NCBI GenBank assembly: GCA_964019335.1
Contig: OZ025658.1
Span: forward strand, 744,001-808,000
Direction: 5' to 3'
Length of the DNA stretch: 64,000 nt
Source: Diplonema japonicum
Taxonomy: Eukaryota > Euglenozoa > Diplonemea > Diplonemida > Diplonemidae
The position numbers and the translations under genes are program-made. Of the stretch, positions 58,501 to 62,769 are shown piece after piece (positions within the stretch are counted from its first letter, which is position 1; the number at the start of each line of letters is the position of its first letter). Below the pieces are notes generated by a model. The model was given only the letters and a program-made list of their open reading frames with translations, was not told where the DNA came from and made no database searches.

Positions 58501-60693
58501 TCGGAGTGGACAGTGCTATCAGGCTGTGAGACTGACAGCTCCTGCGCCTGGAACATGGTGAAGGAGTCATGTGTAGCGAGCTCTTGTGTGCAGCACTGCA
58601 CCCAGGAGTCGTGTGCGGCCGACGTTGGAAACATGTGCGGCTGGGATAGTGCCTCGTGCTCGAGGAAGGTGTGTGCCCACCCCGTGAGGGACACGTGCAA
58701 CGCGGTGCAGGGCTGCAGGTGGATCACTGGTGTGACCGGTGTTGAAGAGTGCGCGCCTGATGTGGGCTGCCCCGCCAGGTACACAGAAAACCTGTGCGTT
58801 GCCGACGTGAACTGCAAGTGGGACGCCGTGGGCAGCCTATGCAAGGAGAGGCACGGTTGTGTGGTATACACTTCCCTCCCGAAGTGCAACGCCGACGGGG
58901 AGTGCGCTTGGAACACCGCCACCGCGCAGTGCGAGGACAAAACTGGATGCGCTGTGCACACAGCCGAGCAGACCTGTACCCCCGATGCTTTGTGCAACTG
59001 GGACGCGGTGAACAGCGTGTGCGTGGAAAAGAACTGTGCGTACTACAAAGACGTGACAGCGTGCGAAGCACCGGAAGTGGGGGGTGCCTGCAAGTGGAAC
59101 ACCACGGATGGAAAATGCATAGAAGTGGCCGGCTGCGCATCGTACAACGCTGATGCGGGATCGGCACATGCCAACTGCAACAACGACATCGCGTGTGAGT
59201 GGAAGGAGAATACTTGTGTGGATAAGTATGGATGTGCGAAATACCTTGCGGAGGTGATCTGCGACAGGAGCAGGGACGAGAATGGCGTGCAGTGCGCATG
59301 GAACGGCACCGTGTGCGAGCAGGCAAAGGGGTGCGCCCGCCACACCGACAGCACAACATGCTTTGGCAGCCCTGCCGGGAACTGCGACTGGTTCACCGGT
59401 GACGACATGGGGACAGCCAGTGGCGAAGCGGTGTGCGCCGAAGAGTGTGCGGCGAGGACCTCCGAGCCTGTGTGCACAGAACAAGCAGGCTGCGGTTGGG
59501 TCGACGGCAGCAAGTGCGTGAAGTTAGGCTGCGCGGTGCACACGATGAAGCAGCCCTGTGACGACGACAGCAGAATCGGCGGGTGCGAGTGGCTGCCCGA
59601 CGAGGCAAAGTGCATGCCCAGGAGCCCTGGTGCGTGCTTTATGCGGGACACGAAGGAGTCCTGCACCGCGGGCACCAGTTCTGAGCTGAACAAATGCAAG
59701 TGGGTAGAGGCGAACGACAAGGATGCGGCACCTGAGCAACTTGACGGGGCGTGTATTGTTAACCCCAACCATGGAAAGTGCGGTTTAAGTAACGCAGAAT
59801 GCTGCAAGTGTAAGCCCGGGTGGTCAGGCCCTGAGTGCAACGTGTGCGGCTTCGACGAGTCGAGCGACAGGGAGGTGTGCACGTTGTGCAGCAGGGAAGG
59901 CACCTGCTCGGGGCACGGGAAGTGTGGGGAAGACAACCTGTGCGTGTGCGACGGCGGGTGGACCGGGGCGGACTGCAGCCTCCGAGGGTGTGCAGACACG
60001 GCCCCCTACTGGTACACGGCGTACCCGAACCAGCCACTGAGGGGTGAGACTTTCAGCTTAATCATCCATGGGTGCTTCAACGCAAGCAGCACGAAGGACC
60101 GCGTCGTGCGTGTAGTGAACGCGACGACAGGGGACCCTGTCGAGGACTGCAAGCAGACAGCCTCGCAGTGCACGGAAACAGAGGTCAACAATGGGCTGAA
60201 GATTGGTGCAGGGGACTGCATGAAGGCGGTACAACAGAACACGTCGTTGGTGGAGCCCGTGGCGGAGATGGAGCTGCTGGTGGACGTGACAGCGACCTTC
60301 GAGGCGACAAGGAACGAGTACACAGTGTGCTGGTTTGATGGGACCGGCTTCAAGCCGCTTGTGACGCACGACCGCGATGGGGACAGGAAGGACACAATCA
60401 AGGTCACTGCCGAGCGGGATGCTGATACCGGTCTCGCAACCGAGAGGGCCACACCTGCAAGTGAGGAGTGCTGCGAGGGGCTGAAGCTGGGTGAGCTGTG
60501 CCTCCCTGCTGCCCTGGTACTTGTGCTGTGGATTGTGCTCGTTGCCCTCATCGTCTACCTTGCCTTCTTCCTGGTCAAGAGCCAGAAGGAAAAGGCCGAA
60601 CTGGACGGTGGGTCCAACAAGAAGTTCGACGACTTCGAAATGGAGGACGGCAACCGCACCATGCTCAGGGACGAAGACAAGGTGGTCAACTAG
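35458..60693 (+). CDS. Giant VWA / C-type lectin / EGF-like surface protein, C-terminal frame
   Basis: Continuation of the protein begun at 21795; the frame is open for about 8410 codons. There is no convincing start: the in-frame open stretch reaches back to a GTG at 35185 but its first 90 codons are shadow sequence. Order: EGF-like units to about 37510; a lone cadherin-like module (37705-38045); Cys-rich CxWD repeats and VWA 6-7; cadherin-like plus second C-type lectin-like cassette (41215-41970); VWA 8-18 alternating with CxWD repeats; a long CxWD stretch (58450-59750); two classic EGF domains (CKCKPGWSGPEC, CVCDGGWTGADC at about 59800-59980); a membrane-proximal domain; a transmembrane helix (about 60497-60577); and a tail of about 37 residues with FDDFEMEDGN. 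A type I surface protein of about 12,970 residues in total. Confidence 0.88.
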   Translation, partial: PAGQFCFDQDTSCNSKNDYICECKAPFDGTNDALPALCTVDECIENNATCTAVGQTCIDHNRTQLDDWKCLCPSPSHGDEVVGQAARNCKIDECVDTCPTCAGTTCSDAGQTCKDDDTDASSTGDWICICKPPAANNSATGKPATCICDECVDDTVCAGTNQSCYDVNTVCNTPSDFVCECEPPMIGNATGAPATCSFDECEINSATCVAQGQECYDPDLTKVSDWECRCKLPSVGNATAQAAECVYDECRIQDCATCANDTCSAAGQECEDLDTSPLETGTWVCKCPSPSNHAATRKVAECDLDECKDPTKAGKCTEMCEPGTLDCGQTCYDPFPTTASTDDWKCLCPSPATGNMTAGPVLHCIYNECEEMETVCAAEGQKCKDTNLQTLNDWTCECASPATGNATARPARCLLDECSVQNCPTCANDTCTSANQLCEDDPTRTGDWVCKCLSPSNHKATGKPAVCDIDECELPQNNCTANCVAPNTPNCEQTCFDENTSPDSLGDWYCNCPQPTSGTGKARAAMCTVDECVDHGATCDAEGQTCRDMNTSKLNDWECVCDPPSVGSAEMEPATCVLDECVETCDTCSNNTCKDAGQTCEDLDTSPSQKGTWTCKCQSSSSYATGTAAICEVDECEANGWKCTADCFGALNCAQRCFDPNVSSSSLGNWRCVCQLPSTDSAEAKPAVCTVEPCLHDNEAACEQDPDGCEWSLLPTPVCKPVPCKHTKEVDCTAETGCEWLVYSGPSANAGTGAVSYEALVPVKPFPAATCNASCSCATQNAVFVRIGDGYVNGKDSLTCGACTTTGVTANWQAAHGSLTVVSSGQGVSGDRLAEIVSSIEFTTSSREGGKKTLTWDFGTALQADSTACSGVVNLVGGVCVTEKCDYNTAATCEADPYCDWVGGTSDPCVIAPCVLYPNEKECSRDPDCRFDVSSSPATCKEKPCRVFSGPVECNAEDECMWDATQTKCVEKECSTFSDDRCRCHTEDRCYWDVRATVPKCVESKFGQCPVLDVVLLLDGSGSMNDPFSPHPHGFNAMMEMIRDWVKTLPLTGEDHTVGKASTALNGGLRMGIIQFSGPIPEAVKTPIGIGSSGSLTGDLAELQGDINWHEANYIQGSTFIATGLNWAGAMFQFSPSTRQKVLIIVTDGAIKDTASLAPAKAVLAAEGVKIFGVVLKNKANLNNAANAEATLKPITSDPHKDHFKNLWIDEMPDQVLNGICDPNSKWGQLLMTNDNQVGMHKPCPQHGLQPECTADPGCVWSGVGLSCVDSPCVAHCDEPKCTADAVNHCQWKIVNGTTEPSCWVETTCAYSDEASCEADPQCSWDVFKPDCVERPCNQPTENECEVDPVGCEWFAGTSTCVEKPCKHAMQADCTADTLCEWDACAGVVGGGACQKKSCDPSVFTDEVSCTEDTRCQWVSSSSSSVSGFTCAQEPCAIHSGERCCNAEADCHWDTSVAPAQCSVTYCATMNTEQPKCDSDSQCVYEGTKCVEKECGKLTECNCRKDIDCYWNGDKRFCTPFQYGQCPTLDLILLLSGSGSMKGDFSRHPNGFEALMEMIRDWVKILPLNGEKGSVGINSQPNSGMVRVGVVQFSGVDAKGADPGRADAQATPAGIGSSGSLTGDFAELNADINWQEDNYYGGGTMIAKGLNDVAEMFHASPNDGRRKALIIITDGQIFDPNFLSQARAELDREKVQVFGVVVRTGSAYTTTDDLAKQTLKPIVSVPQDSHFQNLMIDEVPTMVLGNLCDPIGEFGSFIVGGNGSTSVHTPCKQHTLITCNADRGCVWYDATLSCADTPCMQHCEEISCRNDTTNKCAWDSFKNLCQKEPQVECDSLSVSECPGNNACEVSKDKVPTCVDKKCVHDTEQGCVADPDKCVWNNIDLTCVQQPCSYPDETACEGDVLCSWNDGNNPLSYSKGVSMYPFNLSCDATATSATCEGGCAGQVNGAAVSIDNADYVKGKDTLECAECPALGIKTEWSAKTGALVLISVDGQDKSLTTFTEAINKVTFVTTSAAGNPRGITWNYGQGVYDARTGHYYRYYASNTVCQTTGGVTTAGCTWEDAKQACAAKSFLGVDGYLMTVTSDTETEVARGRIAAEGWMGASATNGAWTWSTGPEDGTAISSYENWMSGEPSSSTDGNGYFFPNGEWGSVAKTSNKAVLGYACEWGSTKGPACTGSVEKVVVNAGACVERKCTEISRTGCVADPYCDWIVNTTTCVQKPCTDAMAELPCNRREGCHWSPSISPAMCVEEPCAELKDSPTCNADSDCMWEDGKNRCVKKNCNDLVKCPCMEDPKCFWKLRAAGGGGSCVKDAYGQCPTMDIVVLVDGSRSMKEYFGHHLHGFFALMEMLGDWMQSLPLNGEAATVGAASQANTGKARVAVVQFSGHPQFFSPPNTWSGPVVESVAVSPVGVGTAGRLSGASSELKSDVYWHESNNLGAGSYIAKGLKRAATIFASSSPTDGRQRILLILAGGKIEDTGADKDIMVQAKQELDGLSVQTFGIVVKKSAPHTQTDVEATLKPIVSVPQEKHFMRLQIDEIPEQALHGLCNPNGPWGQLIVTPQTAQVHQPCQNYIAKATCVIDKGCSWSDVLTSCLDSVCMAHCNQWTCESETSTRCLWDATVEECFKKPVCQYTSEVSCNDDQECKWDRECIKKPCDYPEENSCITDSTYDCVWSTVTKECSERPCNYNNTADCTADTGCQWETSCGGHKDQMCIVKPCLHNNETGCKEDVMCSWESSSCVVATCAHYPDEKCCNRNDGCHWNVQQAPAVCSQLPCRLLGSEGTCNADRNCMWEGSGNTCLEKICGRYTTRCPCEADPDCFFVVGPNHCTFQRYGMCPTLDVVVLLDGGVSMGEKFGRHPQGYYALVEVMRDWAKTLPLSGSAAGAFAPANNNAVRLGFVQFAGSSLWPAGDAKQALTATGAGTSEGRLTGVLSEIERDLEFQEDNFMGGNAARQPGPATTYLLAGLEKAMSLFRTSPVDGRKRVLIVVADSPLDDKDKYQTVMAGLAALQVHVFGATVRPSVQSAESLQAAADVREVVSDPKDGHFVSVEIDQLATSLNGLCNPNTHFWGQFLAATAVHEPCNLRVEMTECDEDVSCVWFDTTQSCGDSPCLTHCEQPSCVGDMSNKCVWNGDSCEREKICDYPDVAACEANSGCEVDEKGACIKKKCTHDTEWGCVADPDTCVWNNLDQICGRKPCNYDNLDQCVLDLKCDWKQLVPECVPKLCTYSNQTACETTEPGKCVWEGNKCVAAPCKQYQSEIECKLDDSCDWTTECERAYCERYAGDANACDSDGLCMWDRARNRCVNKECGAFQNDTCRCHKDADCFWDAGVCKTARFGECPTLDIVLAVDGSATMTQTFWENHPHGFYGLMELLKTWTGKLTLSGEKAGSATTLTGMTRIGVVQFSGKPAIKIPGTDLVDGAQKTPTGTGSGGRLSGDRAEVNTDLVWQEMNFMEGGTYIAAALDVAADMFQASPKDGRKRVLLIFTDGQIQDADKLVEARKRLEQEEVITYGIVMRIKKDYAITDTDAEATLKPITSEPHSEHYYNLLLDEIPETLDGLCDPKSTWSKSIVDTAQAGLHRPCGNYNKKETCNRDPGCVFRDVLAACVDTPCMKHCSEGLCRNDTANKCYWKVDESVCYKEVGCTGHQNQRNCAADDTCAWRDNKCVDKPCEYPEENSCIADSTYDCEWSSKDGTCGEKPCQHTEAAACVADSKCLWDTACVGTGFPAMCVRKLCDYSTAAECTTDTQCSWSASTCTMKTCAPYADERCCNANEDGEGCHWDVKQSPAICSVGPCRSYNENICNSERGCMWEGIRCAEKDCNKMADRCACEADPDCFYSPAPGKPHCTFQRYGTCPTLDVVVLLDGGVSMGEKFGRHPQGYYALVEVMRDWAQTLPLSGEAADTPTVANSQAVRLAFVQFAGSESWAPSDPRQALTATGAGTSEGRLTGSLSEVEADLTFQEANFMGKSLVTQPTVQATYLLAGLQKAVSLFRTSPVDGRKRVLIIVIDGELDDADKYQTTRAELDQAQVQIFGVVVRPRDMHTTLDERAQQTLHPLVSNPKVDHIVNVQVDEIAASLNGLCDPGRPSWGEYVGVVAEGRQPCQLYSAKDSCNKDAGCVWFDETLACADSPCLEHCDRANCTADNLNLCKWNETTNSCGKKEVCSYPAQTQCVADAECEWKDDVCIGKECEHDNEQGCLADPAVCVWDNVRQDCKKKRCVYDNMDSCSLDLDCTWNVGCEVKRCNYLNQTACESTEPGMCVWDSNRKCVPAPCKQYVSERLCAADNNCEWSTAISPGLCEVKHCRRYCDLQTSICNADECNQDPTCLTDPATSICENRVCGMLGDQCACHREPDCFWLSGDRTCVDQKYGTCPTLDLVIVFGGSVSMKEIFWRHPHGFDGVVEMLRMWLSGLPLSGEKAGDPVTTTPDSRKIRVAFVQFSGVATGPLTKTPIAGSAIKTPAGIGTAGRLSGAYTELSADLSWHEANFMGNGIYVNLGLQMAASILQNSPTDGRRRAVYVITDGQFQDQAYLEDAKAKLDSVGAEVFGIVVRRFPSSKNVDADAEQSLMSITSGAHVMNVDMEEFASENGPLAQLCNPATDLGSSIAMGVASDRHQPCNAYSTQKDCVSDVGCTWNQLSCRTSPCIMHCNETTCNRDGANDCVNGWNSAEVTCYRKKVCAGDVPTRCEAEGGCRWNSSAAACEVKPCYHALEDTCIADTDHACEWKNSECTVKPCVMYATASECTGDCEWNSSSLKCAPVKCTPYTDRDECKSDVLCQWEEVSSRCAVRPCVEYPDDRWCNADRKCHWDTTEAPGSCQLLPCARFENETTCSLDTGCKWDSAAQVCVEMTCHSIPMKCECQQDSSCFWSTAGGRARCEEQVFGKCPTLDAVLLLDGSATMGQRFWRHPQGFNAMMEMIRDWVRMLPLSGELSSVGSSSASSTGGVRLGLVQFSGDPNSVNPATGGVVNSALRTPPTVGSGGRLSGDLAQLESDVTWHEDNYMGQFRFIEEGLKMAADMLTNDSPLDGRRRIVIVITDGLLLDGNRLTSVRAKLQQLQVITFGISVRKLAPHSPEDDAADAALKPVVSENADDHFMSLTMDEIPEEVLTGLCDPNKKWGEFVSAVGGGSAGTGNGTIPCVQLDGKITCNRNIGCMWSDTTLSCGATPCHDHCDQANCEDDLGNHCMFDAATQSCTKKRPCGHTAAPDCWRDAECMWENSTCVEKPCQHEDEEPCLLDADGCVWDSVEKTCTPELCQKLTSKVGCDDLADVCIWDTTGNVCKPKRCLSCPAGNKTCCESPDNQLWCDYTTSNTCVEKRCVGYVDELLCSSATESQCKWDPTTSPGTCREKYCAKFNETTCELEPVCVWDFGVCDTKRCEDVHEHCACTTDPSCFWHDGTCVDVHYGACPTMDIVILLDGSSLMKQPFGRYRNGYFALVEMLKDWTYLLPLPGDIGAAGKDPSLYPAGSARIALIQFSGDKNLAGANSALVSTVGAKGRLSGYVPELRQDLSYQEHKQMAKDTFLKEALDMAAGQLSGPLYPADGRKKIVLVLLGSSVMDEGMLSGPLGKIQAAGAHLVGIVVRRSDSHRTQDNDAEASLKPIVTEPKRAHFQNIAINNLKEEVLDKWCDPSTAWGSWLVDVKTTDSHLPCSFHSGSSECNRDSGCTWDDGLVACTVTPCLQYCSKALCELSDPAYRCEFNVSGDSTCTKEKICAYADEQPCMANYECTWMDNICEPIPCQHHTEPACVSDLVGCEWVGLVDGECLVKTCSHKTTANCTDAGCEWDQAASVCGPKVCTYTTERECKDDERCDWKNAACEKKRCVEHLSEGSCISEAGCEWEVSSSPAYCRETYCSMWTAEVDCNLDAACAWDGSICVPSTCMRNNGKSCECAADPSCFWVESRQSCVEAAFGACPPLDIMVVFDGTDPMQWAFGHHPNGFDALIEMLKDWVKSLPLNGDSYIVPKALTKAAGTRVAFVQIGTSVQPMLVTSPSNPSTPSAAGLLSGDLNQLLGDLVFHSANMLGGSGGRYMEKAVMHAETVFSSQSPTTKKQVVLMLSSGTVADEDKMKLAMATLDSTVQVFGVTLRRLKGTRTPEDNAAASQMETLVSVTHAEHFLDLEIDELNEKVFSALCDRAKRFGKAMLKDQGAPAAGVNQPCVTYTVAADCSVDTGCMWSESLLQCTTHLCRSYGCNQAACTTDVECEWTPEASCSTKPPVCPSKITEQACEAAVTPNGGCAWVMVDLNMYRCVEKPCVGHRSEDSCITDPNVCEWNSKASECTKKRCTYPTEQECVASHEVCEWSVDHCRNKRCVSTDEATCSADNACEWTTVCEFKKCRNYDDEPTCDHDNECHWDVSESPPKCDVKLCLKYTSEGSCETDPKLRCSWDTTSNRCANKDCSKVTAPCPCNKDLGCYWDTSFGTDGACVSGLFGGCPLMDVVVLVDGTTSMKSAFGRHGNGYQAVMELLRDWARKLPLSGDSGDIAASLKVDDGVRVGIVQFAAQGRAAKTGPTVGSGGHVTGMLSELEADLDHHESKMIDTDDAYIADALHLAQAMFTRPERKKVLIMISDSVIIDAGRAEVNSAVSALFGAGVKAFGVLLRPAEAFPSTAGDARDAMLNVLSDVREEHFLNAQIEDLKTILDTLCDPSQQFGRLIASAEGGAGVLKRKKPCPNYIEKHDCNKDAACRWSASLLLCSDSACLRHCDEDVCRADTSNLCEWDATKAICFKKPICDHPISECAADPGCEWKAADSVCVEKKCQHQAASGCQSDPVGCIWYSHTDRCLPRPCTYTTETSCNLDAVCTWDVTVVGTQAWAPCIEKPCTTTDSTECLRDERRCQWESNRCVTKPCVQHLNEKTCNHDEGCHWDVSESPTTCTEKHCRRFKSVGTCNNDTKCAWSGADDLCKEVVCSGLRDQCACNDREFCTWDKGSAVCKHVDFGACPSMDVAILLDGSKSMSEYFRHHSQGFDAMIEALRDWFESLPLTNQPAGAAATLASGTRIGLIQFSVPNSALKTPPGTGTGGRFSGSLAELQADLDWHEDNYAMQPQSYISEALNYAGLMFQSAAASGRAKILLILINEKIDDASQLNAARAVLEGQGVVTLGVVLRRFPEHTQSDIDAGQVLSTIVSEPGDDHYMNIPLDKFSDNVLKDFCNPNSEFGRVVLAYQGATGAGHVPCGSYREAATCWKDGLCFWNDFDVACQWSSCHKHCSQATCEAHRDEQDKACSWTSGSCGRVVECTETTEAECRAAECYWDTTVEPTCIVMPCTAISEDGCVADGCEWDDVVTVCKAKECNEKKQMPCDAKENCKWDGAIDQCVERPCVPYKTQANCEKHSFDCKWEGGLCTVVNGCVVHTNEKECNTDGDCEWKTAHSPAHCGVQVCRKYGTETDCEATDKGALDGCAWDSTEMKCDEGVILCKDETTPCSCGQTPGCMWNAEASRCGASMFANCPAVDFVVAIDGSLSMGDRFGRHPHGFFAVTEMVLNLAERLPLTGEAASVASNASLASGFRVGMVQFSAQAVKTPTGTGTGGRLSGVLAEIDDDVHWHEGQFTTHATDASYLTQAMEMAAKMFDSSPADRKKVLLVVADGDIPDAEASSMVTVQGLLEQQRVQVFAVHVRQFDTPSPQDEKAATQMEAFVTNPSTSHAQGVTMRELEDVFTNLCNESSTFGYFLSKHGESVHKSHCSEWTVLSGCETDSSCAWNMVKESCVASSCVQHCTQESCAADVGNMCGWDSASCSRKVCAHPVRDTCNAVQGCRWITGVTGVEECAPDVGCPARYTENLCVADVNCKWDAVGSLCKERHGCVVYTSLPKCNADGECAWNTATAQCEDKTGCAVHTAEQTCTPDALCNWDAVNSVCVEKNCAYYKDVTACEAPEVGGACKWNTTDGKCIEVAGCASYNADAGSAHANCNNDIACEWKENTCVDKYGCAKYLAEVICDRSRDENGVQCAWNGTVCEQAKGCARHTDSTTCFGSPAGNCDWFTGDDMGTASGEAVCAEECAARTSEPVCTEQAGCGWVDGSKCVKLGCAVHTMKQPCDDDSRIGGCEWLPDEAKCMPRSPGACFMRDTKESCTAGTSSELNKCKWVEANDKDAAPEQLDGACIVNPNHGKCGLSNAECCKCKPGWSGPECNVCGFDESSDREVCTLCSREGTCSGHGKCGEDNLCVCDGGWTGADCSLRGCADTAPYWYTAYPNQPLRGETFSLIIHGCFNASSTKDRVVRVVNATTGDPVEDCKQTASQCTETEVNNGLKIGAGDCMKAVQQNTSLVEPVAEMELLVDVTATFEATRNEYTVCWFDGTGFKPLVTHDRDGDRKDTIKVTAERDADTGLATERATPASEECCEGLKLGELCLPAALVLVLWIVLVALIVYLAFFLVKSQKEKAELDGGSNKKFDDFEMEDGNRTMLRDEDKVVN
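37705..38045 (+). other. Cadherin-like module 2 (without lectin domain)
   Basis: VSYEALVPVKPFPAATCN, then VNGKDSLTCGACTTTGVTA, SLTVVSSG and EIVSSIEFTTSS, ending KTLTWDFGTAL. It matches modules 1 and 3, but the lectin domain that follows in those copies is absent and CxWD repeats resume at once. Confidence 0.6.
41215..41970 (+). other. Cadherin-like module 3 plus C-type lectin-like domain 2
   Basis: YSKGVSMYPFNLSCD opens the module (KGKDTLECAECPALGIKT, ALVLISVDG, EAINKVTFVTTS). The lectin domain follows: GHYYRYY, CTWEDAKQAC, GYLMTVTSDTETE, EGWMGASA, YENWMSGEPSSS, NGEWGS and GYACEWG. EPN of domain 1 is EPS here and WND is replaced, so the classic sugar-binding residues are altered. Confidence 0.75.
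43942..44081 (+). repeat. Near-identical 140-bp block in VWA 9 (pair with VWA 11)
   Basis: Bases 43942-44081 equal 46999-47138 except for one change by eye (GGGATGTG against GGGACGTG), offset 3057, while surrounding VWA copies differ strongly at the DNA level. This marks recent duplication or gene conversion. Confidence 0.85.
46999..47138 (+). repeat. Near-identical 140-bp block in VWA 11 (pair with VWA 9)
   Basis: Partner of 43942-44081. The Cys-rich repeats behind VWA 8 and 10 (YPEENSC..DSTYDC) and behind VWA 9 and 11 (NQTACE.TEPG.CVW) also pair up, so a block of two VWA units was duplicated. Confidence 0.85.
60497..60577 (+). other. C-terminal transmembrane helix of giant protein
   Basis: Codes LCLPAALVLVLWIVLVAL followed by IVYLAFFLV and the basic stop-transfer KSQKEK. 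It is the only long hydrophobic run outside the signal peptide, making the protein a single-pass type I membrane protein. Confidence 0.9.
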
Positions 60694-61350
60694 TAGAAGT
60701 TACTAGAAAAAGTGAGCTGAAGCCGGTGAAAAGCCGGGAGGGTCTTAAATCAGCTCTTAAATCACCCTTTTGTATGTTTTGTGTTTTTTTTTCTCCTTCA
60801 AAAACCTTTTACTTCTAATTCATATTTCCTCTCTTCCCTCCCTCCTCCACCGCTCTTTGATCAGATGCCGGGGATCCAAAAGACTTACCCAAGTTAAAGC
60901 TGAAGTAGCTTTCTGGGCAACAATCTCGTGGCCTTGGTCGCCAGAGCAGGTGTTTAGAGAACGGGATCTTGACTTCTTGGTCCTAGTTCTTGTTCAACGT
61001 AACGTTCCTTTTAATTCGCGAGATGGAAAGTTGTGCAATCCTATTGCCTCTCGCTGCTCTCTCTCCTAGCCATCGTTTGCCGCACAACGGGGTCTCGGTC
61101 CTAGTTAAATGGTGGCGCATGCACACAATACCACAACAAGCCGAGCAGGTGCCCAAAGATCATGGGCACCATTGTGGCTTTTAGGTGTTTAGCATCTTAC
61201 AGAATTTAGAAAAAAGAAGAAGAATAAAAAAAAAAGAATCCATTTTTTTTTGTTGCCAACATGTAAAGGGCGAACAAGACGGACGCCCTCCACTCAGAAT
61301 CACATATCTATCTATCTCCCAATTTTTATTTTACTTTCTTTTAACACTGT

Positions 61351-61395
61351 TAACACTTTGAACCAAGGTGCTTTTTTTTTTTTGTCCCTCTCTTC

Positions 61396-61442
<47 letters not shown>

Positions 61443-61471
61443 GACCCCTTCCCTGCTGAGAAGTTTAATGG

Positions 61472-61506
<35 letters not shown>

Positions 61507-61711
61507 AAGACATATTTGGAAAGTCTTTTTTTTACTTAACTTGGGGTTCCCTATTTGTTTCTTCTTCCTCTTCTTTTGCCCTTCTTCCCCTCTCTTTCTT
61601 TTAGGGTGGCCGCTGTGTCACATACCGCATGGCACCACTAAAATCGAGACTACCTTTTGTTTCCTCTAAATCTATTTGCATCACATTCTCCGTGACGCGA
61701 TGGGTTTCGTC

Positions 61712-61745
<34 letters not shown>

Positions 61746-61866
61746 AATGCTTTGAACCGCGGTGCTTCTTTTTTTCCTTCTATCTCTCTCCGTCACTTTA
61801 CAACACAACAACAAACACAATCAAAAACTTGATTTTCACCAAATGCTTTGAACCAAAGCACTTTTT
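61351..61866 (+). repeat. Three copies of a CTTTGAACC-GTGCTT motif
   Basis: ACTTTGAACCAAGGTGCTTT at about 61351-61372, CTTTGAACCGCGGTGCTTCT at about 61749-61768 and GCTTTGAACCAAAGCACTTT at about 61844-61863, each followed by T/C-rich sequence. Function unknown; they may be remnants of a small dispersed repeat. Confidence 0.55.
61607..61635 (+). repeat. Dispersed AG-21mer-GT element, copy c (weak)
   Basis: TTTTAG then GGTGGCCGCTGTGTCACATA and CCGCATGGCACC. The TGTCACATACYGCA core and the T/C-rich run ending in AG in front match copies a (4864) and b (6952), but the GT after the core is lost. Confidence 0.35.
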
Positions 61867-62769
61867 CCCTTTTTATTTTCGCTGCAACGCCAAATAGTGT
61901 TGCAACGCCCAGCACTCGTTCTTGTTTCACTTTTAATTTTGCACCCTAGGAATACAGAGACCCTGCCAATTTCTTTTTTTTTAAAAAAGAACAAAAGGAA
62001 ACAAATCCATCTAAGAGAAAAGGTTAAAGAACAACAAAAAGCGAGTGTTCCAGGCTCTCTTCGTTGTACCGCCTTTTCTGTGGATGATTTCCTTTTCTTT
62101 TTAAAAATTGTATCCTGGGGGGGGGGGGGGGGGGGGGGCTTGCCTTTCTTCTTGTCACAAAAGAGGAACTGACCGGGTCTCCTCCCCCTCCCATTATGTT
62201 CCCTTCCTTACTTTCTCTTTTTCATTTTATTATTTTGTTTCATTGCGTCAAAATTGCATCAGCCAAAGGTGTAAAAAAATAAAATAAAAGAAATGAAGGC
62301 CTTCAAAAGCAACGACGGTTCAAGCAGCACAGTCCGGCCACTTCGAGACAGTTAAATAACTCGTCGAAAGGGCGAACAGTGACTGAGAGGTGCGACTCAC
62401 TCCGCCATGGGACTCATCGGCAGCCAAGTCGCACGTGACTAGTAAAGGGACAAGCGGAAGGAGAAGGAACAGAAGGAAGCGTTGAAGAAGACCGATACGC
62501 AGGGTGACACCTGGCAAGAGAGTTCACGAACTACAAGGGTTTGCACTAAAATATTAGAAAGAGCACAGATAGGGAGACACAAATCCACACAGTACACAGA
62601 AGCTGTGGCTGACACCAGCTGTCCTGCTAGCTTGCTCCTCTTCGTCACACACACACCAAGATCAAGTGTATTTTCTCTTCTTGTTCTTCGAATTGTTCAT
62701 TGGCCTTCGTGACCCACTCCTCAGCGACTTTGTTCGCCCCAACTATGGAAAAATAAAATTCAAGGTATT

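Larger units (their letters stand above)
60694..62769. other. Spacer after giant gene
   Basis: Homopolymers dominate: about 40 A (61399-61438), about 35 A (61471-61505), 31 C (61714-61744), 22 G (62117-62138). Parts with balanced composition (60850-61190, 62290-62700) show no recognisable protein on either strand. Confidence 0.5.

Noticed and set aside
60990-61184. Small open frame with a hydrophobic start (MESCAILLPLAALS)
   Set aside because: Short, with no recognisable domain after the start and spacer-like composition; too weak to call a gene.
62320-62517. Minus-strand open frame with a signal-like N-terminus (LLQRFLLFLLLPLVPLLV)
   Set aside because: Only 65 codons, no homology recognised, no acceptor-like tract before it on that strand, and all other genes are on the + strand.
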